A stretch of DNA of 64,000 nt from VRUE01 sp963714155 (GCA_963714155.1 OY970236.1:992001-1056000); one strand, 5' to 3'. Numbered from the stretch's first letter, positions 49,438 through 57,959 are shown. Numbers and translations are program-made. Notes: generated by a model from the sequence alone, not told the origin.

Positions 49438-49932
49438 ATGCCGGGTCTACTCGATCGAGACACGCTGACGACGCTTCGAGTGGGAGGCGACGAGCGCCTC
49501 GCGCGTGCGGAGCTGCGCCGCCAGATCGGCCGCCTCGAGCACGAGCTTTCCCGCCTCTGCGCCGAGGCCTTTCCCCGACTCCCCTTGAACACCGCGATTC
49601 CCGCCGGCTTTGCGGAACCGCGGATTGCGGGGCTCGAGGAGCTCGAGCGAGTTCGCGATGCGCTTTCCGATCGCGTTGGCCAGGCGCGTCACGCCTTGCG
49701 CGAACAGGACGAGCTGGAGACCCGTAATCGCGATCTGCTCGAGCAGATGCTGACGGCGCCCGCTGATCACAAGTGGGTGCGGATCTCGCGCGCCGATGTC
49801 GGTGAGCCCGGCTGTGGCCATTGGCACTCGAGGCCGCGCCTCGGGCCGCTGGGGATGCTGATGGGCTGGTGGCGCGTCAAGGTCTCCTCCGGATGTCCGT
49901 TATCCGGACGGCTTGCGGCCGTTGAGCGATAA
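49438..49932 (+). CDS. Conserved coiled-coil protein of unknown function
   Basis: 164 residues from ATG 49438, 13 nt after TACACT. ARAELRRQIGRLEHELSRLCAEAF and RDALSDRVGQARHALREQDELETRNRDLLEQML are long charged helices that should form coiled coils. The C-terminal DHKWVRISRADVGEPGCGHWHSR has one Cys and two His, and MLMGWWRVKVSSGC another Cys. Not recognised. An overlapping membrane-protein gene follows. Confidence 0.6.
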   Translation: MPGLLDRDTLTTLRVGGDERLARAELRRQIGRLEHELSRLCAEAFPRLPLNTAIPAGFAEPRIAGLEELERVRDALSDRVGQARHALREQDELETRNRDLLEQMLTAPADHKWVRISRADVGEPGCGHWHSRPRLGPLGMLMGWWRVKVSSGCPLSGRLAAVER

Positions 49933-50323
49933 ACCGGGCGCAGAGGAGCGACCGCCGGCGCCCTGGGGCAATTTTCCGCTGGCCGAGCTGACCGTGCTCG
50001 CCGGCATCGTGATGCTGGTGATCGGCCTCATCGGCGCCAACCCGACCGCGATCGGCGTCGGCGTCGTCTTGGCCGGGCTGGGTGGCCTGGAGGTCTCCGT
50101 GCGCGAGCACTTCGCCGGCTACCGCTCGCACACGACTCTGCTGGCCGGCACGGTCTTCGTCCTCGTCACCGGCGGTCTCTTCTACCTCGGCAACCTGATC
50201 CTGGCGGTCTGCCTGGCGGTCGGCGCAGTTGCCTTCCTCGCTGCTTTCCTGGCCCTGAGGCGCGCCTTTCAGCGCGCCTCAGGCGGACTTTCTTTCAAGG
50301 TTGGCCGCTTGGGCGGCGGCTGA
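49922..50323 (+). CDS. Small polytopic membrane protein
   Basis: 133 residues from TTG 49922, overlapping the end of the coiled-coil gene by 11 nt. Four hydrophobic segments are visible: LAELTVLAGIVMLVIGLIGAN, AIGVGVVLAGLGGLEV, TLLAGTVFVLVTGGLFYLG and LILAVCLAVGAVAFLAAF, the last followed by a basic tail RRAFQRASGG. No family recognised; the overlap implies translation coupled to the upstream coiled-coil protein. Confidence 0.65.
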   Translation: MSDKPGAEERPPAPWGNFPLAELTVLAGIVMLVIGLIGANPTAIGVGVVLAGLGGLEVSVREHFAGYRSHTTLLAGTVFVLVTGGLFYLGNLILAVCLAVGAVAFLAAFLALRRAFQRASGGLSFKVGRLGGG

Positions 50324-50332
50324 CCCGGCTCG

Positions 50333-50689
50333 TCAGACCAGAATCTCCTCGCGTGAGCCCAGTTCGGCGGAGAGCAGGCTGCGCTGGCGCGAGGTGAGCG
50401 TGCCGAGCTTCTTGTTCTCGTTGAGCGCGAGCCCGATCAGGAACTTGCGGGCGCGGGTGCGACCCCAGCGGCGTTGGCTGGTCAGCAGCTCGGCCAGGGT
50501 CATGCTCTCGGTCTCCCAGGGGCAGTCCCGCACAACGTCTGCCGCGTCGACATCACCTCGTGCGATTGAGCGCTTCAGCTCTGCCCTCGCAAGTCGTACT
50601 CGGTTGGCGCGTGCGAGCGCCTGCATGTGTTGCGGGGCCTGAATTACGGAAGCGGTCGTCTGAGCAGGGGCGATTGAAGCAGCGTCCAC
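50333..50689 (-). CDS. mihF: Actinobacterial integration host factor (mIHF)
   Basis: 118 residues from GTG 50689, chosen because GGAGG lies about 7 nt upstream; a longer frame to 50821 lacks a site. ALARANRVRLARAELKRSIARGDVDAADVVRDCP and MTLAELLTSQRRWGRTRARKFLIGLALNENKKLGTLTSRQRSLLSAEL match the mIHF fold (N-terminal long helix, then a helix-hairpin-like R-W-G-R-T-R-A-R-K DNA-contacting region; shown in fragments). mIHF bends DNA and is essential in mycobacteria and important in streptomycetes. Normally near gmk in actinobacteria; here that context is absent. Confidence 0.85.
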   Translation of the reverse strand: MDAASIAPAQTTASVIQAPQHMQALARANRVRLARAELKRSIARGDVDAADVVRDCPWETESMTLAELLTSQRRWGRTRARKFLIGLALNENKKLGTLTSRQRSLLSAELGSREEILV

Positions 50690-50934
50690 TGGGACTCCTC
50701 CCTTCGGGGTCATTGACTGGTAGCTCTGCGCACCGAACCGGAGGGGCGAACCTCGGCCTGGCTGAGTTGAGTGCTCCACCATTCGCGTCCCTGCCCCGGG
50801 ATGCGATCGGCGCGTGGCCAAGCTATGGCTTCTGGGTGGCGAGCGTCAACCCCGTCGGATGGAAAGTCGCCCCAGGCCTGTCGCTAAGAGCACCTTTTTC
50901 GTGACCACCCCGGGCCTACCCGGTTTCAGCCAGG

Positions 50935-50965
50935 CCCGAAACTACCCCGAGCGGGGTAGTTCGGG
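50935..50965. terminator. Terminator-like hairpin overlapping the Spt-like stop
   Basis: CCCGAAACTACCCC, loop GAGC, GGGGTAGTTCGGG: a 13-bp stem with one bulged A. It covers the stop codon of the minus-strand gene at 50942. The rest of 50690-50941 carries the mIHF promoter region but no gene I can support. Confidence 0.55.
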
Positions 50966-52201
50966 AAAGTCTTCGATCACTCTGGCAATCGTTCCCAATG
51001 CGCCGTCGAGGTGCTCGCGCTCGTGGGTCGCCATCAAGCTGGTGCGCAGCAGGGCGCCGCCGGGAGGGACGGCCGGGTGAATCGCGACATTGGTGTAGAC
51101 CCCGGCGTCGAAGAGCGCCTTCCAGAGCAGAACCGCCTGCCAGTCGTCGCCGACGATGACCGGCACCACCGGCGTCGTCGCCACGGTTCCGTCGGGCAGC
51201 GTTCCCGGCTCGATCACCTTCAGGCCCAGGTGGCGCAGGCCCTCACGCAGGTACTCGGCGTTGGCGAGCAGTCTCTCGAAGAGCTTGGGCCCGTCGCTGC
51301 GAATCACCCGCAGCGCCTCCAGGGCGGCGCCGACCGCTGCCGGCACCGCCGAAGCACTGAAGACGAAGGAGCGCGAGGAGATGCGCAGGTACTCGATCAC
51401 GTCGGCCGGGCCGGCGACGAAACCGCCGCAGGAGGCGAGGCTCTTGGAGAAGGTCCCCATGCGCAGATCGACCTCGTCCTCGAGCCCGAAGAGCTCGCAG
51501 GCACCGGCGCCGCGGGCGCCGAGGACACCGGCGCCGTGCGCCTCGTCGACCATCAGCCGCGCCCCGTAGCCCTTGCAGAGCTCGACGATGCGGGGCAGGT
51601 CGCAGACGTCGCCCTCCATCGAGAAGACGCCGTCGACGACGACCAGCACGCCGCCACCGTCCTCCGCGGCGCGCTGCAGCATCTTCTCCAGCTTGTCCAT
51701 GCGGTTGTGGCGGAAGGGCCGCAGCTTGGCGCCGGAGAGGCGGCAGCCATCGAGGATCGAGGCGTGATCACCGGAGTCGACGATCACCGTGTCGCCCGGC
51801 TCGAGGATCGTGCCGATCGTGCCCAGGTTCGACTGGTAGCCAGTCGAGAAGACGATCGCGTCCTCAGCCCGCATCCACTCGGCCAGCTCGCTCTCCAGGG
51901 CCACGTGCAGCGGCGTCGTGCCGTTGAGCAGGCGCGAGCCGGTGACGCCGGTGCCGTAGGTCTCCAGCGCATCGCGCGCCGCCTGCTTGACCCGCTCATC
52001 GCCGGTCAGCCCGAGGTAGTTGTTGGAGCCGAGCATGATCGTCTCGCGGCCCTCCATCTCGACCACCGGGCCGGCCTGCGAGGTGAGCAGGCGGAAGTAG
52101 GGGAGGAGGTCGTGCTGCTTGGCCGCTTCCAGCTGCTCGAGGCGGTCGTGGTTGCGCGCCTTCTCGAAAACGTCGACGGGGACCTTCGCTGTCTCGCTCA
52201 T
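50942..52201 (-). CDS. Serine palmitoyltransferase-like alpha-oxoamine synthase
   Basis: 419 residues, PLP-dependent. NNYLGLTGDERVKQAARDAL, GTGVTGSRLLNGTTPLHVALE, FSTGYQSNLGTIGTI, SGDHASILDGCRLSGAKLRPFRHN, DEAHGAGVLG and TFSKSLASCGGFVAG (PLP Lys) are standard AOS blocks. The pattern after the Lys, DAGVYTNVAIHPAVPPGGALL, and the FRHN motif are closer to bacterial serine palmitoyltransferase than to KBL or BioF. Spt joins serine and an acyl thioester to give 3-ketosphinganine. The divergent neighbour is a bacterial ceramide-synthase-like GNAT, which supports the call. KBL (glycine C-acetyltransferase) is the alternative; no Tdh gene adjoins. ATG 52201 is 6 nt from TACACT. Confidence 0.75.
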   Translation of the reverse strand: MSETAKVPVDVFEKARNHDRLEQLEAAKQHDLLPYFRLLTSQAGPVVEMEGRETIMLGSNNYLGLTGDERVKQAARDALETYGTGVTGSRLLNGTTPLHVALESELAEWMRAEDAIVFSTGYQSNLGTIGTILEPGDTVIVDSGDHASILDGCRLSGAKLRPFRHNRMDKLEKMLQRAAEDGGGVLVVVDGVFSMEGDVCDLPRIVELCKGYGARLMVDEAHGAGVLGARGAGACELFGLEDEVDLRMGTFSKSLASCGGFVAGPADVIEYLRISSRSFVFSASAVPAAVGAALEALRVIRSDGPKLFERLLANAEYLREGLRHLGLKVIEPGTLPDGTVATTPVVPVIVGDDWQAVLLWKALFDAGVYTNVAIHPAVPPGGALLRTSLMATHEREHLDGALGTIARVIEDFPELPRSG

Positions 52202-52207
52202 GGCCAG

Positions 52208-52217
52208 AGTGTAGGTT
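52208..52217. promoter_or_regulatory. Symmetric bidirectional promoter AGTGTAGGTT
   Basis: Minus-strand TACACT (52208-52213) lies 6 nt from the Spt-like ATG; plus-strand TAGGTT (52212-52217) lies 9 nt from the GNAT GTG at 52227. The two -10 boxes share TA. Only 25 bp separate the two start codons, so both genes must use this one element. Confidence 0.65.
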
Positions 52218-52226
52218 CAGGGCCCC

Positions 52227-53369
52227 GTGGCAAGCGTGTCAATTCGGCCGGTCCGCAGCAAGCGCGAGCTGAAGCGCTTCGTCAAGGTGCCCTTCCGTTT
52301 GCACCGCGACCACCCGCAGTGGGTCGCACCACTGATCTTCGAGCGCATGGAGTTCCTCAACCGCGAGAAGAACCCCTTCTTCGAGCACGCCGAGGCGGAG
52401 TACTTCATCGCCGAACGCGACGGTGAGCCAGTTGGCCGGATCAGCGCCCAGGTCGACCGGAACTGGGACGAGACCCAGGGCGGCAGCGATGCGATGTTCG
52501 GTTTCTTCGAGACTGACGAGGATCAGGCGGTCGCCGCGGCGCTGCTCGAGGCGGCCAGCGAGTGGGCTCGCGACAAGGGCCGCAGCCGCGTGCTCGGTCC
52601 GATGGACTTCACCACCAACGACGAGATCGGTGTACTGATCGAGGGCTACGAGCTGCGGCCGATGATCCTCGAGAACTGGCACCCACCGTTCTACAAGGAG
52701 CTGATCGAGGCCGAGGGCTTCGGCAAGGCGATGGACCTGCTGATGTGGGAACTGCAGTTCGGCGACCTCAAGCAGGGCGAGAGCTTTGATCCGGCGATAC
52801 ACGCTGCCGCCGAGAAGGCCCTGGGTGACGAAGGGGTTGTGATCCGCAACATCAGCCTCGGCAACCTGCCGGCCGAGATGCGCGCCTTCAGCGAGGTCTA
52901 CAACGAGGCCTGGGGCAGCAACTGGGGCTTCGTCCCGGCTACCGATGCCGAGATCGAGTTCCACGCCAAACTGCTCAAGCAGGTCCTCGATGAGGACTGG
53001 GCCTACATCGCCGAGAAGGATGGCGAGCCGGTTGGCGCCGCCCTCACCCTGCCCGACATCAACCAGGCACTGGCGAGGCTGAACGGTCGTCTGCTCCCCT
53101 TCGGCTGGCTCAAGTTCCTGCTCGCCAAGCGCAAGATCGATCAGCTGCGAGTCTTGGCGCTCGGCGTCAAGCACGAGTATCGCCACAGCGGTGTTGCCGC
53201 CGGTCTCTACCTCAAGCACCTCGAGACCGCCGCCGGGCCGGGCCTGATCGAAGGCGGCGAGATGGGCTGGATCCTCGAGACCAACGAGGCGATGAACCGG
53301 GCGATGGAGGGCATGGGCGGCAAGGTGGTCAAGAAGTACCGCGTCTACGAGAAGTCCCTGAACGCCTGA
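52227..53369 (+). CDS. GNAT-fold protein resembling bacterial ceramide synthase (bCerS)
   Basis: 380 residues from GTG 52227. FVKVPFRLHRDHPQWVAPLIFERMEFLNREKNPFFEHAEAEYFIAERDGEPVGRISAQVDRN (landmarks: VPFRLHRDHPQWVAP and NPFFEHAEA) is the hallmark opening of the ~370-residue GNAT family to which Caulobacter ceramide synthase bCerS belongs; KGRSRVLGPMDFTTNDEIGVLIEGY and EKDGEPVGAALTLPDINQAL follow. bCerS acylates 3-ketosphinganine. The divergent Spt-like gene shares its promoter, a strong context argument. The family also has members in organisms without known sphingolipids, so the enzyme identity is likely but unproven. Confidence 0.7.
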   Translation: MASVSIRPVRSKRELKRFVKVPFRLHRDHPQWVAPLIFERMEFLNREKNPFFEHAEAEYFIAERDGEPVGRISAQVDRNWDETQGGSDAMFGFFETDEDQAVAAALLEAASEWARDKGRSRVLGPMDFTTNDEIGVLIEGYELRPMILENWHPPFYKELIEAEGFGKAMDLLMWELQFGDLKQGESFDPAIHAAAEKALGDEGVVIRNISLGNLPAEMRAFSEVYNEAWGSNWGFVPATDAEIEFHAKLLKQVLDEDWAYIAEKDGEPVGAALTLPDINQALARLNGRLLPFGWLKFLLAKRKIDQLRVLALGVKHEYRHSGVAAGLYLKHLETAAGPGLIEGGEMGWILETNEAMNRAMEGMGGKVVKKYRVYEKSLNA

Positions 53370-53440
53370 GCCGGCTCGGTTCTGCGCAAGGTGCGGGGTC
53401 CTCGCGATTGCGCGCCGCGGGCATCGCTATGGTCGAGCGG

Positions 53441-53707
53441 GTGAGCAATATGGAGCTGGAGCCGGTCTCGGTTCGCGTCCTTCCCCATGAGAGTCCCGCC
53501 CCGCTTGCCGTGCGCAACGAGGCACGCACCGCGGTGATGGCCGCGGCGGGCGGCGTGCTCGCTGGCGCCGCGACGGTGGCGGCTGTCCGCGCTGTTGGCG
53601 CCGTCGCCAGTCGCAAACGCGCTCCGCGCCGCCTCGGCCGCCGAGAGCGGCCCAACGTCGTCGCCAGCCGCTCCTTTCTGGTCGACGTTCACCTGCTGGG
53701 TCGGTGA
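53441..53707 (+). CDS. Small membrane-associated protein (88 aa), unknown function
   Basis: GTG 53441 lies 7 nt after a TATGGT -10 box (53428-53433), supporting the start. VRVLPHESPAPLAVRNEART leads into one membrane-like stretch (VMAAAGGVLAGAATVAAVRAV) and an Arg-rich C-terminus (RKRAPRRLGRRERP). No family recognised. The GTG start of the next gene overlaps its stop (GTGA), coupling it to a DNA glycosylase, a connection I cannot explain. Confidence 0.6.
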   Translation: MSNMELEPVSVRVLPHESPAPLAVRNEARTAVMAAAGGVLAGAATVAAVRAVGAVASRKRAPRRLGRRERPNVVASRSFLVDVHLLGR

Positions 53708-54600
53708 GCGCTGAGGTAGAAGTGCGACCGCCGTCGCCCTTTCGCCTGCCGGGCTATGGCAGCGAGGACGGCACGATGCGGGTCGAGCGCGGCGTTACCT
53801 CGCGCCTCCTGCACGTCGAGGGCTGCCCGGTGCTGGTGCGGGCTTGGGAGCCGGGTAGGGATCGGGTTGCGCTGCGGGCGGAGGCGCTTGATCCGCAGGA
53901 GATTGCTGCTCCGGGCCCGGGGATGGAAGCCAGTGGTGAGGCGGGGCCTGCGGAGCTGGACCTGGCGCTGGAGCGGATGCGCTTCGCGCTCGGCGTCGAC
54001 GACGACCTCGGCGAGTTCTACCGCCGCTTCAAGGGCGACCCGCTGCTCGGGCCGCTGCTGCGCCGCCGCCCGCACCTGCGCCCACGCCGCCGTCCCTGGC
54101 CCTGGGAGGCGCTCGCCTGGGCGGTGGTCAAGCAATTGATCGAGACCGGGCGAGCTGCCCGCATCCAGCGCCGCATGGTCGGTCGCTGGGGCCCGCGGCT
54201 CGGGCCGGGACGAAGCGGCCTGCGCGACGTTCCGACCGCTGACCTGATCGCCGGGCGAGCCCCGGTCGAACTGGAGTCGATGGGGTTGGCGCTGAAGCGG
54301 GCGATCGCCCTGCGCGCGGTCGCCGCCCAGGTCGCCGGCGGTCGTTGTGACCTTGGCGAGCCGGCGGCCGACCGGCGCCTGCTCGGCATTCGTGAGATCG
54401 GTCCCTGGACCGTGCAGTGCCTCGGACTCTTCGGTCGCGGCGACCCCGATTCGCTGCCCGCCGGCGATTTGATCTACCTCAAGCTGGTCGGTCGCCTGGC
54501 CCGGCTCGGTCGCCGGGCGACGGTCGAGGAGGTGGAGGAGTTCTACGCTCCTTACGCGCCTTTCCGAGGCCTGGCGGGAGCTTGGACGGTCGGTCTTTAG
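53704..54600 (+). CDS. DNA-3-methyladenine glycosylase (AlkA-like HhH-GPD)
   Basis: 298 residues. EALAWAVVKQLIETGRAARIQRRM opens the HhH-GPD half, and LLGIREIGPWTVQCLGLFG is the helix-hairpin-helix, followed by SLPAGDLIYLKLV with the catalytic Asp. The N-terminal 100 residues (HVEGCPVLVRAWEPG, ALERMRFALGVDDDLGEFYRR) match the AlkA-type N-domain. It excises alkylated bases. It starts inside the stop of the small membrane-associated gene. The frame beyond its stop to 56951 belongs to the next gene. Confidence 0.8.
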   Translation: MSAEVEVRPPSPFRLPGYGSEDGTMRVERGVTSRLLHVEGCPVLVRAWEPGRDRVALRAEALDPQEIAAPGPGMEASGEAGPAELDLALERMRFALGVDDDLGEFYRRFKGDPLLGPLLRRRPHLRPRRRPWPWEALAWAVVKQLIETGRAARIQRRMVGRWGPRLGPGRSGLRDVPTADLIAGRAPVELESMGLALKRAIALRAVAAQVAGGRCDLGEPAADRRLLGIREIGPWTVQCLGLFGRGDPDSLPAGDLIYLKLVGRLARLGRRATVEEVEEFYAPYAPFRGLAGAWTVGL

Positions 54601-54656
54601 CGGGGCCTTCTGCGGCTGAACTCAAGCGTGCGTGGTTACGGTCGATAAGCGAGCCA

Positions 54657-56951
54657 ATGGAGAGCTCGAAACGGGGCGGCGCCTGGCCCCAAAAACGCGT
54701 CAACGAGTTCCTCGACCAGATCTCGGCTGGTGGTGAGGACTACCGCCGCTTGATCGAGCGGCTGCCGGCGATCGTCTACGCCTCCGAGCTCGGCGAGCAC
54801 GGCCGCTGGCGCTACGTCAGCCCGCAGGTCGAGGAAATCCTCGGCTACACCCCCGAGGAATGGCTCGCCGACCCCGGCCTCTGGGCGCGCCTCCTGCACC
54901 CCGACGATCGCGAGCGCGCCCTTTCCCAGGAGTCGCGCCAGACGATCGGGACCCGCAACCCGCCGCCGGTCGACTACCGCATGGTCACCCGCGACGGCCG
55001 CACGGTCTGGATCCTCGACGAGGCCGTGCTCGAGCCCGATCAAGCCGGCACACCGGTCTGGCACGGCGTCCTCTACGACATCACCGAGCGCAAGAGCGCC
55101 GAGCAGGAGCTGCAGCGAGCCGCGGCGCAGCAGGCCGCGGTGGCACAGCTCGGCGGTCGCGCCCTGCAGGACGGCGATCCGGAGGGGTTGATGCGCGAGG
55201 CGGTCTCGCTGCTGCAGGAGATCGATGGGGTCCACGCCGCTTGTATCTGGGAGATCGGCCGCGACGGTCGCCGCCTCGGCTTGCGCGCCGGGCTGGAGGA
55301 TCGGGTCGTCGGTGCGGCCCGGGCCTCGGCTGCCCGCGACTCGCACGCCGGTGCTGCGCTCGACTCGCGCCTGCATGTGATCGTCGATGACTGGTCGGCG
55401 GAGCGGCGCTTCTCGATGCCACCGGCGTTGCGGGTGATGGACGTGCGCAGCAGCCTCGCCGTGCTGATCGACGGCAAGGAGCAGCCCTTCGGCGTGCTCG
55501 ACATCCACTCCACCGAACCCAATCGCTTCACCCCGCAGGACGTGCACTTCGTCCAGGCCTCGGCCAACGTGCTCGCCGACGCGATCGAGCGCCACGCGAC
55601 CGACCAGGCCCTGCGCCACCGCGTCCTGCATGACCCGCTCACCGGCCTGCCCAACCGGCTCAGCTTCGTCGACTCGCTCAACGATGCGCTCAAGCGCAGC
55701 ACCGTCTCCGGCTCGCCGGTCGGGATTCTCTTCCTCGACCTCGACAACTTCAAGCTGATCAACGACAGCATGGGCCACCACGCCGGTGATGAGCTGTTGC
55801 AGGCGGTGGCGCCGCGGCTGCGCGGTCACCTGCGGCCCGGTGACATCGTCGCCCGCTTCGGCGGCGATGAGTTCGGCATCCTCGTCGACCGCCTCGCCGA
55901 CGAGGACGAGGCGGTGGCGATCGCCGATCGGATCGCGGCGGCTTTCGCCGAGCCCTACGCGATGGGTGGGGTCGAGCACTTCGTCAGCGCCAGCGTCGGC
56001 ATCGCCGTCGCCCGGCCCTCGACCCGCGAACCGATCGACGCCGATCTGCTGATCCGCGACGCCGACGCCGCGATGTACCGAGCCAAGGAACGCGGACGGG
56101 CCCGCTGCGAGCTCTTCGATGCCGAGATGCGGGCCGGTGCGCTGCGGCGACTCGAGGTCGAGCGTGAGCTGCGCCAGGCGCTCGAGCGCAACGAGCTCGA
56201 GCTGCACTACCAGCCCTTGATCGCCCTGCGCAGTGGCGAGATCACCGGCCTCGAGGCACTGGTGCGCTGGCGCCACCCCGAGCGCGGCCTGCTCGATCCC
56301 GGTGATTTCGTCCCGATCGCGGAGGACAGCGGTCTGATCGAGCCGATCGGGCGCTGGGTGCAGGAGAGCGCCTGCCGGCAGGTGCTCGAGTGGCACGAGC
56401 TGCGCCCCGATCAGCGCCCCTTCGACGTCTCGGTCAACCTCTCGGCGCGGCAGGTGACCAACCGCGAACTGGCCAACTCAATTGGCGAGATCCTCACCAG
56501 CACCGGCCTTGACCCGGTCCACCTGCGGCTCGAGGTGACCGAGAGCGTCCTGGTCGAGGAGTCGGCGACCGCGACCGGTACGCTGGAAGCGCTGAGCGAC
56601 ATCGGCGTCGGCCTCGTCCTCGATGACTTCGGCACCGGCTACTCCTCGCTCGCATACCTCAACCGCTTTCCCTTTGACGCGCTGAAGATCGACCGCTCCT
56701 TCGTCGACGCGCTCGGGGTCGAACAGGAGCGCACGGCGATCGTCGAGGCGATCATCGGCATGGCGCGCGCTCTCTCCCTCGACGTGATCGCCGAGGGCGT
56801 GGAGAACGAGCCGCAGATGCTGGAGCTGACCCGGCTCGACTGCGACTACGCCCAGGGGCACCTCTTCTCGCGCGCGCTGCCGGCGGAGAAGATCTCCGCC
56901 CTGCTCGGCGAAGGGGCGCCGCTCTATTCGGGAATCGCGCCCGGCAGGTAG
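54657..56951 (+). CDS. PAS-GAF-GGDEF-EAL cyclic-di-GMP protein
   Basis: 764 residues. PAS domain about 28-145 (LPAIVYASELGEHGRWRYVSP, DITERKSAEQEL), GAF-like about 150-305 (VHFVQASANVLADAIERHA at its end), GGDEF about 324-490 with an intact RFGGDEFGIL near 400, and EAL about 500-755 with intact ITGLEALVRWRHP near 532 and the loop-6 DDFGTGYSSLAYL. Both active sites look intact, so it could synthesise or hydrolyse c-di-GMP. No membrane segment. ATG 54657 lies 14 nt after TACGGT. Its last 28 nt overlap the convergent ABC gene. Confidence 0.9.
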   Translation: MESSKRGGAWPQKRVNEFLDQISAGGEDYRRLIERLPAIVYASELGEHGRWRYVSPQVEEILGYTPEEWLADPGLWARLLHPDDRERALSQESRQTIGTRNPPPVDYRMVTRDGRTVWILDEAVLEPDQAGTPVWHGVLYDITERKSAEQELQRAAAQQAAVAQLGGRALQDGDPEGLMREAVSLLQEIDGVHAACIWEIGRDGRRLGLRAGLEDRVVGAARASAARDSHAGAALDSRLHVIVDDWSAERRFSMPPALRVMDVRSSLAVLIDGKEQPFGVLDIHSTEPNRFTPQDVHFVQASANVLADAIERHATDQALRHRVLHDPLTGLPNRLSFVDSLNDALKRSTVSGSPVGILFLDLDNFKLINDSMGHHAGDELLQAVAPRLRGHLRPGDIVARFGGDEFGILVDRLADEDEAVAIADRIAAAFAEPYAMGGVEHFVSASVGIAVARPSTREPIDADLLIRDADAAMYRAKERGRARCELFDAEMRAGALRRLEVERELRQALERNELELHYQPLIALRSGEITGLEALVRWRHPERGLLDPGDFVPIAEDSGLIEPIGRWVQESACRQVLEWHELRPDQRPFDVSVNLSARQVTNRELANSIGEILTSTGLDPVHLRLEVTESVLVEESATATGTLEALSDIGVGLVLDDFGTGYSSLAYLNRFPFDALKIDRSFVDALGVEQERTAIVEAIIGMARALSLDVIAEGVENEPQMLELTRLDCDYAQGHLFSRALPAEKISALLGEGAPLYSGIAPGR

Positions 56952-57949
56952 TCGTTGCTGAGCAGGCTGGCGGTCGCCGGCAGGCCATCGATCAGTTCGT
57001 TGTCGCGCATCCAGCCAATGAACTCGCGCCACTGGGCGGGGTCCATGTAGCCGTAGGGGCGCTCCTCGCTGGGCGCCTGTCCGAGCAGCGGCAGGGTCAC
57101 GGCCAGCTCGGCCTTGGTCAGCTTCGGATCGAGGTCGGGGTTCGCTTCCAGCAGCGCGTTTGCCGCGGCCTGCGGGTTCTTGGCAGCGGCTGCGGTGCCG
57201 CGGGCGAGCGCGGCGATGAAGAGCCGGATCGCCTGCGGGTCCGCGTCGAGCTGCTCGCCCTTGGCGACCAGGACCAGCTCGTCGTAGGTGGGCACGCCGA
57301 GCTTGTCGACCGGGGTGACCACGGGCTCCTTGCCCCGCAGGCGCAGGTCGACGCCCTCGACGTTGCTGAAGCCGCCGAGCATTGCCTGGGCGCGGCCGCC
57401 GAGCAGCGCCGGCAGCAGGCCGAAGCCGACGTTGACGACCTTGACCGCCGAGGGGCTCAGACTGACGCGACCGAGGATCGTCTTCAGGTAGGCGTCCTGG
57501 TAGGGGATGCCGGCGGTGGCGACGGTCTTGCCGCGCAGGCCGGCGACCCCCTGGATGCCGGATTTCTTCAGCCAGATCATCGAGGTGAGCGGGCGGTTGA
57601 CGAGGGTGGCGACGGCCTGCACGCCGAGGCCCTGTTCCCGGGCCAGGATGACCTCGGGCTCGTAGGAGATCGCCAGGTCGCTGCGGCCCGCCGCAACCTG
57701 CTTGATCGGCGCCGCTGGGTCCGACGGGGTCTGGATCGTGACGTCGAGCCCGGCTTCATCGAAGTAGCCGAGCTTCTGCGCCATGTAGATCCCGGCGTGA
57801 TCGGGGTTGGGGTAGAAGTCGAGGGTCAGCGTGAAGGGCTGCGCTTCGCCGCTCAGGCTCTCGCTCTTCTCGCCACAGGCGGCAAGGCCCAGCACCACGG
57901 CAAGCAGGGCGATGGCGAGGGCGACCGCCGGGATGGGGGCGCGCTTCAT
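56924..57949 (-). CDS. ABC transporter substrate-binding lipoprotein, ThiY/NMT1-like
   Basis: 341 residues. Signal peptide with lipobox L-A-A-C-G (about residue 25). FTLTLDFYPNPDHAGIYMAQKLGYFDEAGLDV, LAISYEPEVILAREQGLGVQAVATLVNRP (landmarks: PNPDHAGIYMA and ISYEPEVILAREQG) are typical of the NMT1/THI5-like group that binds pyrimidine precursors of thiamine (ThiY), with a related group binding riboflavin (RibY). Substrate could be either or a sulfonate. AAAGGGGGG ribosome site before the ATG. Operon: ATPase, permease, this gene, in that transcription order from 59530. Confidence 0.8.
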   Translation of the reverse strand: MKRAPIPAVALAIALLAVVLGLAACGEKSESLSGEAQPFTLTLDFYPNPDHAGIYMAQKLGYFDEAGLDVTIQTPSDPAAPIKQVAAGRSDLAISYEPEVILAREQGLGVQAVATLVNRPLTSMIWLKKSGIQGVAGLRGKTVATAGIPYQDAYLKTILGRVSLSPSAVKVVNVGFGLLPALLGGRAQAMLGGFSNVEGVDLRLRGKEPVVTPVDKLGVPTYDELVLVAKGEQLDADPQAIRLFIAALARGTAAAAKNPQAAANALLEANPDLDPKLTKAELAVTLPLLGQAPSEERPYGYMDPAQWREFIGWMRDNELIDGLPATASLLSNDYLPGAIPE

Positions 57950-57959
57950 TCCCCCCTTT

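Noticed and set aside
49888..49908. Inverted repeat TCCGGAT-N7-ATCCGGA inside 49438-49932
   Set aside because: Lies in coding sequence with no promoter or element features and only 7-bp arms; plausible by chance in high-GC DNA.
50690..50941. Partial operator-like TTGACTGGTAGCTC near 50713 upstream of mIHF
   Set aside because: Only one half of the palindrome is present (no CAGTC arm), so it is not counted as part of the TetR regulon.
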